From: Aquificota bacterium
GTDB lineage: Bacteria; Thermosulfidibacterota; Thermosulfidibacteria; Thermosulfidibacterales; Thermosulfidibacteraceae
Direction: 5' to 3'
Length of the DNA: 19,931 nucleotides
NCBI GenBank assembly: GCA_015494645.1
Contig: WGAU01000050.1
Location: forward strand, 1 to 19,931
Part shown: positions 6,392 to 14,345 of the stretch, one piece after another
How positions within the stretch are numbered: the first letter of the stretch is position 1
How the letters are laid out: each line of letters opens with the position of its first letter
Made by a program: the position numbers and the translations under genes
The notes under the pieces: generated by a model
What the model saw: only the letters and a program-made list of their open reading frames with translations
Databases searched by the model: none
Told to the model about the DNA's origin: nothing

Positions 6392-8599
6392 TTATCTTCT
6401 TCCCCGAGGTTCCCTGTGATCTCTCTTGGAAACGGGTCCTCTTTGGGGTCCTCTTGGATTAGGTGGACGTCTAACTGCAGTTTTCACCGCCGGCCTTTCA
6501 GGTTCCTCTTTAGGGCCTCCTTCAAGTCCTCTCCTTGTTAGCCTGAACCTGCCCAGCTCGTCTATTTCCATTATCTTGGCTTCAACTTCGTCTCCTATAT
6601 TGAACTCTTCTTTTAGATCCCTGATTCTGCGGTCGGATATCTGGGAGATGTGCAGAAGCCCCTCCCTTCCCGGAGCCACTTCTATAAAGAGGCCGTAATC
6701 TTCTATTCTCTTGATCTTTCCCCTAACAAGTTCCCCCACATGGTACTCATGAGCAATCTTGGAAATGATCTCAAGGGCTTCCTTTGCTGCTTCAGGCGTT
6801 TCTGCAGAGACGGTAACAAGTCCCGTTTCGTCAATGAATATACGAGCGCCGGTCTTGTCTATGATAGCCCTTATGGTTCTTCCCCCCGGACCAATAACGT
6901 CTCTGATAAAATCAGGCTTTATCTGCATACAGTAGATCCTCGGTGCCTTGGGGGAAAGCTCCGGTCTTGGTTCTGGAAGCACTTCCTTCATCTTTTGAAG
7001 AATGAACAGACGTCCCTCTTTAGCCTGTTGGAGAGCCTCTGCCATAATGTCCCATGTTATGCCACTTATTTTTATGTCCATTTGCAGTGCGGTTATACCC
7101 TCTTCTGTTCCGGCTACCTTGAAGTCCATATCTCCCAGATGGTCTTCCATTCCCAGTATGTCCGATAGGATGGCGTATCTTCCTGTCTCTTCGTCCATGA
7201 TAAGCCCCATGGCAATTCCTGCTACGGGCTTCTTTATGGGCACTCCAGCATCCATTAGTGCCAGAGAGCCTCCACAAACCGTAGCCATGGAGGATGAACC
7301 GTTGGATTCAAGTATGTCCGATACTACCCTCACTATGTATGGAAACTCTTCGCTTTTCACAGGCACCATAGGCTTCAATGCCCTTTCCGCAAGTGCTCCA
7401 TGCCCGATTTCCCTTCTTGATGGTCCTCTGAGCGGTCTCACCTCGCCTACGGAGAACGGAGGGAAGTTGTAGTGAACCATAAAGGGCTTAGATCCCTCTC
7501 CGAAAAGCTCGTCCAGCATCTGCTCGTCTTCTCCCGGCATGCCTAAGGTTGCTGCCACAAGGGCTTGGGTTTCTCCTCTGGTAAACAAGGCAGAGCCATG
7601 GGCTCCGGGCAGAATGCCAACTTCACATGTGATGGGCCTGATGTCTTTAGTGCCCCTTCCGTCGGCTCTAATTCCTTCTTCAAGGATCATGCGGCGCATC
7701 TCTTCCTTCTCAACCTTGTCAAAGGCGCTTGATACTAAAGGCTGTTCCTCTTCGGGATAATTTTCCATAATGCGTTTTTTAAGTTCTTTAAGAGCCTTTT
7801 CCCTTGCCTTTTTGCCCTGTACCTTTATAGCTGCTCTCAGCTCTTCCATAAAGTTTTCTTTTATGTGTCTTTCATACTCTTCCGTTGACGGTGGTGGTTC
7901 AAACTCTATCTTGGGCTTACCCACTTCCTTTATAATTTCCTTCTGTATCTCAACGATCTTCTTTATCTCTTCATGGGCCACCTTTAGGGCTTCTATAACG
8001 GTCTCTTCCGGAACCTCGCTGGCTCCGGCTTCCACCATAACGATGGCCTCTTCAGTTCCAGCTACCACCATATTCAGACGGGAGTTCTCTATTTCTTCTT
8101 GGGATGGGTTTATAACAAACTCATCGTCAATGAAACCAACCCTAACCGCTCCTATGGGGCCTTCAAAGGGTATGTCCGAAATGGAAAGGGCGGCACTGGC
8201 ACCAACTATAGCCAAAACATCCGGTGGGTTGTTCTCGTCTGCCGAAATCACCAAAGCCATTACCTGGACTTCATTTCTGAAACCGTCTGGGAAGAGAGGT
8301 CTTATGGGCCTGTCTATGAGACGGGATACCAGTATCTCGTTGTCCATGGGCTTTCCTTCTCTCTTTATAAATCCCCCTGGAATCTTACCAGCGGCGTAAG
8401 CCCTTTCCCTGTACTCCACAGTGAGGGGGAAGAAGTCCAGCCCTTCGGCGGGTTCTTCCGCACAACATGCGGTTACAAGCACCATGGACTCGCCGGATTT
8501 AACGACCACAGAGCCGTTGGCCTGTTTGGCTACCTTACCCGTTTCTATGATGATCCTTTTGCCACCCTTAATTTCGCATTCTACACTTTTTGCCCCCAT
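6392..8599 (-). CDS. pnp: Polynucleotide phosphorylase
   Basis: A 735-residue trimeric 3'-5' exoribonuclease that phosphorolytically degrades RNA to nucleoside diphosphates. The order is RNase PH domain 1 (about 12-145), helical domain (about 240-305), RNase PH domain 2 (about 312-540), KH domain with the GxxG loop IGPGG (569-573) and S1 domain (about 622-690). A basic Arg/Pro-rich tail follows. Catalytic acids Asp486 and Asp492 in MEDHLGDMDFKVAG match the E. coli numbering exactly, and the phosphate/RNA loop GSALFTRGETQ is present. It starts 3 bp after the rpsO stop, preceded by AAGGAAG inside the end of rpsO. The truB-rpsO-pnp order is a widely conserved housekeeping operon. Nothing unusual except the longer basic tail. 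Confidence 0.97.
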   Translation of the reverse strand: MGAKSVECEIKGGKRIIIETGKVAKQANGSVVVKSGESMVLVTACCAEEPAEGLDFFPLTVEYRERAYAAGKIPGGFIKREGKPMDNEILVSRLIDRPIRPLFPDGFRNEVQVMALVISADENNPPDVLAIVGASAALSISDIPFEGPIGAVRVGFIDDEFVINPSQEEIENSRLNMVVAGTEEAIVMVEAGASEVPEETVIEALKVAHEEIKKIVEIQKEIIKEVGKPKIEFEPPPSTEEYERHIKENFMEELRAAIKVQGKKAREKALKELKKRIMENYPEEEQPLVSSAFDKVEKEEMRRMILEEGIRADGRGTKDIRPITCEVGILPGAHGSALFTRGETQALVAATLGMPGEDEQMLDELFGEGSKPFMVHYNFPPFSVGEVRPLRGPSRREIGHGALAERALKPMVPVKSEEFPYIVRVVSDILESNGSSSMATVCGGSLALMDAGVPIKKPVAGIAMGLIMDEETGRYAILSDILGMEDHLGDMDFKVAGTEEGITALQMDIKISGITWDIMAEALQQAKEGRLFILQKMKEVLPEPRPELSPKAPRIYCMQIKPDFIRDVIGPGGRTIRAIIDKTGARIFIDETGLVTVSAETPEAAKEALEIISKIAHEYHVGELVRGKIKRIEDYGLFIEVAPGREGLLHISQISDRRIRDLKEEFNIGDEVEAKIMEIDELGRFRLTRRGLEGGPKEEPERPAVKTAVRRPPNPRGPQRGPVSKRDHREPRGRR

Positions 8600-8602
8600 G
8601 GC

Positions 8603-8872
8603 TTACTTCCTTAGACCCAGTTTTGCTATAACTTCTTTGTATCTGTCGGGGTTTGTTCTTGCCAAGTATTTTAGAAGTTTTCTCCTCCTTCCTACCAATC
8701 CTAACAGTCCCCTTTTGGAGTTGGTGTCGTGCTTGTGTTTCTCAAAATGCTGGGCCAGTCTGTTTATCCTTTCCGTGAGAAGGGCTATCTGCACCTCTAC
8801 AGAGCCTGTGTCGTTTTCATGCTGCTGAAACTGCCTTATTATCTCCTGCTTCCTTTCCTTTGTGATACCCAC
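8603..8872 (-). CDS. rpsO: 30S ribosomal protein S15
   Basis: S15 binds 16S rRNA at the central domain and helps nucleate platform assembly. The signature ENDTGSVEVQIALLTERI and the end GRRRKLLKYLARTNPDRY are clear. An upstream ATG at 8887 would give 94 residues, but that ATG lies inside the ribosome site (ATGGAGGTGA). The GTG at 8872, five bases after GGAGGTGA, gives 89 residues beginning MGITKERKQE, exactly the usual S15 length and alignment. I therefore choose GTG. It begins 22 bp after the truB stop and ends 3 bp before pnp. S15 often represses its own mRNA in bacteria; I see no clear pseudoknot here. Confidence 0.95.
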   Translation of the reverse strand: MGITKERKQEIIRQFQQHENDTGSVEVQIALLTERINRLAQHFEKHKHDTNSKRGLLGLVGRRRKLLKYLARTNPDRYKEVIAKLGLRK

Positions 8873-8894
8873 TACTCTCACCTCCATAAGTTTT

Positions 8895-9818
8895 TTAAGC
8901 TGTGTAAAGAACCTTGTATGCGTGGCACAGCCACCTTCCTTCTGGGCTCCTCTTTATTTTGCCCATGGCTATGAAGTCGCCGTCCTCATTTAAAATTTTT
9001 ACGTATTCTCCTTCTTTCAACTCCTTTTTTCCAAGCTCTTCAGGGGTTATCACCACAGGATTGCCCACGGTTACCCACCATTTGAGCCTTCCCATAACCT
9101 TAAGGCTGGGAAAATCAGGGAAGCAATCTTTCAATGGGATAACCAGTTTCCTGCGCTCCTCAACTTCCATATTTTTCAGTTCTTCCAAACCAACCGCCTG
9201 TTCCAATGTGAAGCCCGCAGCACTGGTTCTTGCAAGGTCCCATAGCGTTCCCACCGTGCCCAGTGCTTCTCCTATGTCCTTTGCCAATGTTCTAATATAT
9301 ACGCCCTTACCCACTCGGGCGAACAGTTTTATGTATGGAGGCTCATAGCTTATAAACTTCAGCTCGTCAATATAAACCTTTTTAGGTTCAAGCTTTACTT
9401 CCTTGCCTTCCCTTGCCAGTTGATAGAGCCTTTTCCCTTTATATCTTTTGGCGGAGTACATGGGGGGAGTTTGCCAAACTTCACCAGTGAACTTGGCAAG
9501 AACCTCTTTTACTTTCTCCGGAGTAATATCCTCCGGTATAGGCTTTTCTTCAACTACCTTGCCCTCCCTGTCGTACGTGTCGGTAAGGACACCAAGCTTT
9601 ATCCTACCCACATACTCCTTAAACTGCTCCATAAACACTTCTGAGAGCTTGGTGGCCTTTCCCACTGCGATGGGAAGAACTCCTGTGGCCATTGGGTCAA
9701 GGGTTCCCAAATGCCCAGCCTTTTTGACTTTGAGCAGCCTTCTGATCTTTTCCACTACTCTCGTTGATGTTATCCCCTCTGGCTTATTGACAACAATCAC
9801 TCCCGTAATCTCTTCCAT
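8895..9818 (-). CDS. truB: tRNA pseudouridine(55) synthase
   Basis: A 307-residue enzyme that isomerises U55 in the T-loop of nearly all tRNAs. The catalytic aspartate is Asp41 in HLGTLDPMATGVLPI. Further TruB motifs are NKPEGITS near the N-terminus, TPPMYSAKRYKGKRLYQLAR in the middle and GVYIRTLAKDIG. The last 75 or so residues form a PUA-like RNA-binding tail. Start is the ATG at 9818 with a modest AAAGGGA site. It is the first visible gene of the minus-strand truB-rpsO-pnp unit and diverges from the PHP gene over a 74-bp gap. Confidence 0.96.
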   Translation of the reverse strand: MEEITGVIVVNKPEGITSTRVVEKIRRLLKVKKAGHLGTLDPMATGVLPIAVGKATKLSEVFMEQFKEYVGRIKLGVLTDTYDREGKVVEEKPIPEDITPEKVKEVLAKFTGEVWQTPPMYSAKRYKGKRLYQLAREGKEVKLEPKKVYIDELKFISYEPPYIKLFARVGKGVYIRTLAKDIGEALGTVGTLWDLARTSAAGFTLEQAVGLEELKNMEVEERRKLVIPLKDCFPDFPSLKVMGRLKWWVTVGNPVVITPEELGKKELKEGEYVKILNEDGDFIAMGKIKRSPEGRWLCHAYKVLYTA

Positions 9819-9854
9819 GGGCTTTCCCTTTAATGTTGTAAATGCTGTGGAATA

Positions 9855-9874
9855 TTGCTAAATCCCATTAGCAA
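9855..9874. promoter_or_regulatory. Inverted repeat in the truB/PHP divergent intergenic region
   Basis: TTGCTAA (9855-9861) and TTAGCAA (9868-9874) form a perfect 7-bp inverted repeat with a 6-base centre. It lies in the 74-bp gap between divergent genes, just before the GGAGGGG ribosome site of the PHP gene. It could be an operator or a leader hairpin. A weak plus-strand TTGTAA (9836-9841), 17 bases, TAAATC (9859-9864) combination overlaps it. No regulator can be named. Confidence 0.3.
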
Positions 9875-9892
9875 ATTTGGAGGGGCTAAGCA

Positions 9893-10555
9893 ATGGTGGA
9901 TCTTCACACCCACACCACCTTCAGCGACGGGGTTCTTATCCCTTCGGAGTTAGCAAGGAGAGCTCAGGTTAAAGGTATAAAGTTTTTGGCTATTACCGAT
10001 CATGGAGACTTTTCCAACATGCCTATTATAGTTCCTGCCTTGGTAAGGGTGTGCCAGAAGATAAATGCCCTTTCCCTTGGCATCACGCTTATTCCCGGAA
10101 TAGAAATAACCCATGTACCACCGCCTTACATAGCCGAGGCTGTCCATTTGGCGAGGGAGCTGGGGGCAAAGATTGTAGTGGTTCACGGAGAAACGGTGGT
10201 GGAGCCTGTTGCTCCCGGTACGAACAAAGCTGCCATAGAGGCAGGGGTTGACGTGCTGGCACATCCTGGGCTTATTTCCCCAGAAGATGTGGCTCTGGCG
10301 GCGGAGACAGGAGTGTACTTGGAGGTTTCTGGCAGGAAAGGGCATTCTTTCACCAACGGACATGTGGTGGCCCTTGCTAAGAAGTACGGGGCCAAGCTGG
10401 TTTTCAACACTGACTCTCACGTTCCTTCGGATCTCATGGATCACTCTATGGCCAAAAGGGTGATAATGGGAGCGGGCCTTTCCGAGGAAGAGGCGGAGGA
10501 GATTATAAATAACGGCTATCTTTTAGCTAAAAAGATCATACAGGGAGGAGTTTAG
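9893..10555 (+). CDS. PHP-domain metal-dependent phosphoesterase
   Basis: A 220-residue single-domain PHP (polymerase and histidinol phosphatase) protein. The metal-binding set is complete in sequence: DLHTHTTFSDG (His5, His7), ITDHGD (Asp36, His37), Glu71 in GIEITH, His98 in VVVHGE, His124 in LAHPG and NTDSH (Asp174, His176). Such proteins usually hydrolyse phosphate esters with three metal ions; the substrate here is unknown. It has a GGAGGGG ribosome site seven bases before the ATG. It begins a plus-strand unit with a TPR protein one base downstream and iorAB beyond it. Confidence 0.88.
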   Translation: MVDLHTHTTFSDGVLIPSELARRAQVKGIKFLAITDHGDFSNMPIIVPALVRVCQKINALSLGITLIPGIEITHVPPPYIAEAVHLARELGAKIVVVHGETVVEPVAPGTNKAAIEAGVDVLAHPGLISPEDVALAAETGVYLEVSGRKGHSFTNGHVVALAKKYGAKLVFNTDSHVPSDLMDHSMAKRVIMGAGLSEEEAEEIINNGYLLAKKIIQGGV

Positions 10556-10556
10556 A

Positions 10557-11159
10557 ATGGAGGAGAAGAAAGACTGGGCCGATATTATCTACGAAAACAG
10601 AAAAATCATAGTTGTGGCTGTGGTAGTTGTCATAGTTGCCGTCATAGGTTTCGGCCTTCTTTCCCATTACAGACAAAAAAAGTCCGAGGAGGCTGCTTAT
10701 TATTTTGGCAAGGGCCTTGAATCCCTTGCCAAGGCGGAAGCATCCCAAAACGCAACCGTTGAAGACTACAAGAAGGCGCTGAAGTACTTTGAAAAGGCAG
10801 AAAAGGTTGGCGCTGGCAGGGAGTCTGATGTGGCCATGGCCATGAAGGGAAGGGTACTCGTACTCATGGGCAAAAAGAAAGAAGGGATAGCTACAGTTAA
10901 AGAGGCCTTGGTCAAGCTTAAGGGAAGCTACCTTGAACCTGTGTTTACAGCAGAAACGGAGGATGAAGAGTTTATAAAAAGCTACCTAAATAGAGACAAT
11001 CCGATTTTGGAGGATTATCTGAGGTTCCATTTGGCCATGGTGCTTTTGGGCAAAGGGGACAAAGCAGCAGCCAAAAAGGAGCTGGAAACCCTTAAGGGCA
11101 AGTTTCCCGATTCTCCTTTTGCCAGGGATGCCGACAAGGTGCTGGAGGTACTCAGATGA
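10557..11159 (+). CDS. Membrane-anchored TPR-like protein (YfgM/BamD-like)
   Basis: A 200-residue protein with a short charged N-terminus, one strongly hydrophobic segment at about residues 17-38 and then a helical, Lys/Glu-rich domain. TPR-like helix pairs can be seen around EEAAYYFGKGLESLAKAE, DYKKALKYFEKAEKVG and FHLAMVLLGKGDKAAAKKE. The ending LKGKFPDSPFARDA is common in TPR_21 and BamD-type proteins. It probably projects outside the cytoplasmic membrane and mediates protein contacts. Start is the ATG at 10557 with GGAGG upstream; one base separates it from the PHP stop, and it overlaps iorA by ATGA. Exact function unknown. Confidence 0.75.
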   Translation: MEEKKDWADIIYENRKIIVVAVVVVIVAVIGFGLLSHYRQKKSEEAAYYFGKGLESLAKAEASQNATVEDYKKALKYFEKAEKVGAGRESDVAMAMKGRVLVLMGKKKEGIATVKEALVKLKGSYLEPVFTAETEDEEFIKSYLNRDNPILEDYLRFHLAMVLLGKGDKAAAKKELETLKGKFPDSPFARDADKVLEVLR

Positions 11160-12886
11160 AGGTCTTTCTTTCGGGAAATGAGGCAGTAGCAAGGGGAGCG
11201 TGGGAAGCTGGACTGATATTTGCCTCTTCCTATCCGGGAACCCCTGCCACGGAGATACTGCAGAACTTAGCCTCTTACAGAGAGATAAAGGCTGAATGGG
11301 CTCCCAACGAAAAGGTGGCCCTTGAAGCTGCCATTGGCGCCAGTTTTGCCGGTGTCCGCTCTATGGCGTCCATGAAGCATGTGGGTTTGAACGTTGCTGC
11401 CGATCCCTTCATGACCCTTTCATATACTGGGGTGAACGGGGGACTGGTAATCGCTGTAGCGGACGATCCCGGCCTTTACAGCTCTCAAAATGAGCAGGAT
11501 ACAAGAAGATATGTGAAGGCTTCAAGAATTTTGGCCCTTGAGCCATCCGATTCGCAGGAAGCTTTGGAGTTTACAAAGCTTGCCTTTGAACTGTCGGAAA
11601 GGTTTGATACACCGGTGCTTATAAGGTTGGTTACGAGAATATCCCATTCCAAATGTGTGGTTGAGGTAGGGGATAGAAAAGAGGTTCCCCGTAAGGTCCC
11701 TCAAATAGATCCGGCCAAGTGGGTGATGCTTCCTGCCTTTGCTAAAGAAAGGCACAAGGTGGTGCTGGAGCGGGAGAAAAGATTGAAGGAGTTTGCAGAA
11801 GGTAGTGATCTGAACAGATGTGAGCTTCTGTCGGAAGATATTGGCTTTATAGCATCGGGAATATGCTACCAGTACGTGAAGGAGGCCTTTCCAGAGGCCT
11901 CTGTGCTGAAGTTATCGGTTATCAATCCTCTTCCCTTGGAGCTTGTTAGAGACTTCTGCTCAAAGGTGAAGAGGGTTTACGTGGTGGAAGAGCTTGATCC
12001 TATCTTTGAGGAGCAGATAAAGGCTGCTGGAATACATGTTGTAGGCAAGGAAGTTTTTCCTGAGTACGGGGAGTTTAGCCCGGATCTTGTGAGATCCGTA
12101 GTTGATAAAGGCTATAAGCCGAGCTACATTTCTTTTTCCGATATTCCTGCCCGTCCACCTACCCTGTGTCCGGGGTGCCCCCACAGAGGGGTTTTTGTGG
12201 CCCTGAGAAAGGCTAAAGTGAAGGTTTTTGGGGACATAGGTTGTTACACTCTTGGGGCGTTGAGGCCCCTTTCCTCCATCCACTCCTGTGTCTGCATGGG
12301 AGCAGGCGTTTCCATGGAGCACGGCGCAGCTTCAGTGGGCATGGGGAACTCTGTAGCCATAATAGGGGATTCTACCTTCATGCATAGCGGTGTTCCCTCA
12401 CTCATGGATATAGTTTACAACAATTCTTCCTCCACGGTTATAGTCATGGATAACGGAACCACTGCTATGACAGGAAAACAGCCTCACCCCGGAACGGGAG
12501 TGAATGCCAAGGGAGAACCTGCTCCTAAGATACCAATGGAGAGGATAGCGGAGGCTTTAGGAGTCAAGAGGGTAAGAATTGTGGATCCTTACAGCGTTGA
12601 TGAGGTGTACAGGGCGGTAAAAGAAGAGGTTCAAGTGGATGAACCTTCGGTAATAATAACGAGAAGACCTTGCACTCTCATAACCACCAGACCTGATGAG
12701 ATTTGGGAGGTTGATAAGGATAAATGCATAGCATGTGGAGCATGCTTGAAAGTAGGCTGCATGGCCCTATCCATGAACGGAAAAGCCAAAATAGATGAGG
12801 TTCTATGCTTTGGGTGTGGGGTTTGTGCGCAGGTCTGTCCTGTGGAGGCCATAGTCAAAAGGAACGGAGGGTCCAATGAAGGTTGA
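11156..12886 (+). CDS. iorA: Indolepyruvate:ferredoxin oxidoreductase, alpha subunit
   Basis: A 576-residue thiamine-diphosphate enzyme subunit. With IorB it oxidatively decarboxylates aryl pyruvates from aromatic amino acids to aryl-acetyl-CoA and reduces ferredoxin; in some anaerobes it runs in reverse. The N-terminal pyrimidine-binding domain includes SYPGTPATEI and the domain up to about 190. CPGCPHRG lies near residue 340. The TPP-binding motif begins GDSTFMHSG near 405 and continues to DNGTTAMTG. Two C-terminal ferredoxin motifs are CIACGACLKVGC (from Cys524) and CFGCGVCAQVCP. Length is close to the family norm. GGAGGT lies six bases before the ATG, within the end of the TPR gene. iorB follows with an 11-bp overlap. 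Confidence 0.95.
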   Translation: MKVFLSGNEAVARGAWEAGLIFASSYPGTPATEILQNLASYREIKAEWAPNEKVALEAAIGASFAGVRSMASMKHVGLNVAADPFMTLSYTGVNGGLVIAVADDPGLYSSQNEQDTRRYVKASRILALEPSDSQEALEFTKLAFELSERFDTPVLIRLVTRISHSKCVVEVGDRKEVPRKVPQIDPAKWVMLPAFAKERHKVVLEREKRLKEFAEGSDLNRCELLSEDIGFIASGICYQYVKEAFPEASVLKLSVINPLPLELVRDFCSKVKRVYVVEELDPIFEEQIKAAGIHVVGKEVFPEYGEFSPDLVRSVVDKGYKPSYISFSDIPARPPTLCPGCPHRGVFVALRKAKVKVFGDIGCYTLGALRPLSSIHSCVCMGAGVSMEHGAASVGMGNSVAIIGDSTFMHSGVPSLMDIVYNNSSSTVIVMDNGTTAMTGKQPHPGTGVNAKGEPAPKIPMERIAEALGVKRVRIVDPYSVDEVYRAVKEEVQVDEPSVIITRRPCTLITTRPDEIWEVDKDKCIACGACLKVGCMALSMNGKAKIDEVLCFGCGVCAQVCPVEAIVKRNGGSNEG

Positions 12887-13445
12887 CATAATCATATGCG
12901 GCGTGGGCGGTCAGGGAGTGCTTCTTGCTTCTGAGGTTTTGGGGAATCTTGCCATCCTTGCCAGGTTGGATGTGAAAAAGAGTGAGATCCACGGGATGGC
13001 TCAGAGAGGTGGAAGTGTCTTTTCCCACTTAAGAATAGGGGAGAAGGTGAATTCTCCGGTAATTCCTTTAGGCAGCGCCGATTTTATGTTAGCTTTTGAG
13101 GAGCTTGAGGCCTTGAGATATGCTCCGTACTTAAAGAAGGACGGAGTGGTTCTTGTGAACAGGCAGAGAATTAGTCCGTTGACGGTGTTGAGCGGCGATG
13201 CCAAGTATCCTGAGAATCCCGTAGCTATGATGAAGGAGCATTTTGAAAGGGTGTTTGAGGTCAACGCCTTGGAATTGGCCAAAAAGGCGGGAAGTCCCAA
13301 AGCCGTGAACATGGTTATGATAGGAGCCTTATCTAAGTTTTTGGATTGGGATGAATCCTTGTGGCTTTCTGCCATGGAGAGATGTATCCCGCAACGTTTC
13401 CTGTCCCTAAATCAGCGTGCCTTTTCCTTGGGAAGAGCAGGATGA
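12876..13445 (+). CDS. iorB: Indolepyruvate:ferredoxin oxidoreductase, beta subunit
   Basis: A 189-residue partner of IorA belonging to the gamma-type POR domain family. It begins with the diagnostic strand-loop IIICGVGGQGV (residues 5-15) and includes EIHGMAQRGGSVFSHLR, which is nearly invariant in IorB and similar 2-oxoacid oxidoreductases. It binds CoA and completes the active site. GGAGGG precedes the ATG by four bases inside the 3' end of iorA. It is the last gene of the plus-strand unit. Only 32 bp separate it from the converging rlmB, and no obvious terminator hairpin is seen there. Confidence 0.94.
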   Translation: MKVDIIICGVGGQGVLLASEVLGNLAILARLDVKKSEIHGMAQRGGSVFSHLRIGEKVNSPVIPLGSADFMLAFEELEALRYAPYLKKDGVVLVNRQRISPLTVLSGDAKYPENPVAMMKEHFERVFEVNALELAKKAGSPKAVNMVMIGALSKFLDWDESLWLSAMERCIPQRFLSLNQRAFSLGRAG

Positions 13446-13477
13446 GCTCCCTAACTGGTTCTTAAATTTATCGGGTG

Positions 13478-14212
13478 CTATCTGGTTGAGGTTGTGGCAA
13501 AATAAAGAATGATGCCGGCGGCTACGGATACGTTCAAGGATGACACCCTGCCCTTCTGTGGTATGTTTATAAAAAAGTCTGCCTTTTCCTGGAGGACTCT
13601 TCTCACCCCCTTTGATTCGCTGCCAAAGATAACGGCCAAGGGCAGGTTGAAGTCAAACTCGTCCACAGGGGTACCCTTTTCAGTATGGGTGCAGGCAATC
13701 CAAAAACCTTCTTCTTTCAAGCGGTCCACCGCTTTTGTAAGGCTCTTTACTCTGGATATAGGTATGTGCCAGATGGCTCCTGCGGAGGCCTTTGCCATGG
13801 CTTCTCCAAAGAGGGGTGAGTTTCTTTCGGATATTATCACCCCACTAGCTCCCAAAACCTCTGCACTTCTCACAATAGCTCCTGCGTTGCCCACATCGGT
13901 AACGCCATCAAGTACCACGAGCAGGGGGGATCGTTCCTTTTTGCACAGGTTTATAAGTTCTTCTAAAGGAGTGAATCTAATCTCGGAGATAACCGCGACA
14001 ATTCCCTGATGTTTTGTGGGAGACATTTCGTTGAGCTTGATTGGAGGAACTTCAACTACCTTTACGCCCAGCTCTTTAGCTGTGCGCTTGATCTTTTCAA
14101 TGCGTCGGTTCTTTTTGTCCTTGGCTATGTAAATGGCGTGAAGAGGCGCCTTTGCTTCAAGCGCCTCTTCCACAGGGTGTATGCCGGCGATGATGTTAGC
14201 TCTCTGGTTCAT
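13478..14212 (-). CDS. rlmB: TrmH/SPOUT-family 23S rRNA 2'-O-ribose methyltransferase (RlmB-like)
   Basis: A 244-residue SAM-dependent methyltransferase, probably acting on a guanosine of 23S rRNA (G2251 in E. coli). The N-terminal substrate-binding domain starts ANIIAGIHPVEEALEA. The three SPOUT knot motifs are DGVTDVGNAGAIVRSAE, LPLAVIFGSESKGVRR and IPQKGRVSSLNVSVAAGI. Motif 1 reads VGNAG where many relatives have PHNLG, a mild variant, so specificity could be another 2'-O site. The ATG at 14212 was chosen because it sits at the usual distance from GIHPV; a GTG at 14224 would add four residues. No clear ribosome site is seen. The start overlaps the small NSS-subunit gene by 17 bp, suggesting coupling. 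Confidence 0.88.
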   Translation of the reverse strand: MNQRANIIAGIHPVEEALEAKAPLHAIYIAKDKKNRRIEKIKRTAKELGVKVVEVPPIKLNEMSPTKHQGIVAVISEIRFTPLEELINLCKKERSPLLVVLDGVTDVGNAGAIVRSAEVLGASGVIISERNSPLFGEAMAKASAGAIWHIPISRVKSLTKAVDRLKEEGFWIACTHTEKGTPVDEFDFNLPLAVIFGSESKGVRRVLQEKADFFINIPQKGRVSSLNVSVAAGIILYFATTSTR

Positions 14213-14345
14213 TGGCACAGGCACTTCTGGGGCTGACTTTCTTTTTCTCCTTGGGGTTGAACAGTAAAAGGGTGAAGCAGAAGGTTACCAAGGAGACTAT
14301 AAACATCCAAAATATCAGCATAAAAAGAAGGGCTATGCCTTTCAT
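14196..14345 (-). CDS. Small single-helix membrane protein, MetS-like NSS transporter subunit
   Basis: A 49-residue reading frame, easy to miss. It has ATG at 14345 overlapping the TGA of the symporter gene as ATGA. The protein begins MKGIALLFMLIFWMFIVSLV and continues hydrophobic to about residue 29. It then has a basic NPKEKKK patch and a short polar tail. Size, position directly after an NSS transporter, single helix and basic C-terminal flank match the MetS type of small accessory subunit known from MetPS of Corynebacterium glutamicum, which is needed for methionine/alanine uptake. Sequence identity is not obvious to me, so the call rests on context and topology. Confidence 0.65.
   Translation of the reverse strand: MKGIALLFMLIFWMFIVSLVTFCFTLLLFNPKEKKKVSPRSACANEPES

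Noticed and set aside
7770..8399. A 209-codon open frame on the plus strand opposite pnp.
   Set aside because: Antisense to the well-defined pnp frame; its Ser/Thr-rich composition is what the complementary strand of Glu/Lys-rich coding gives. Other long frames in this region have the same origin.
13446..13477. A possible terminator between the converging iorB and rlmB genes.
   Set aside because: I tested the GGGA/TCCC arms near 13430-13450; the inner bases do not pair and no T-run follows.
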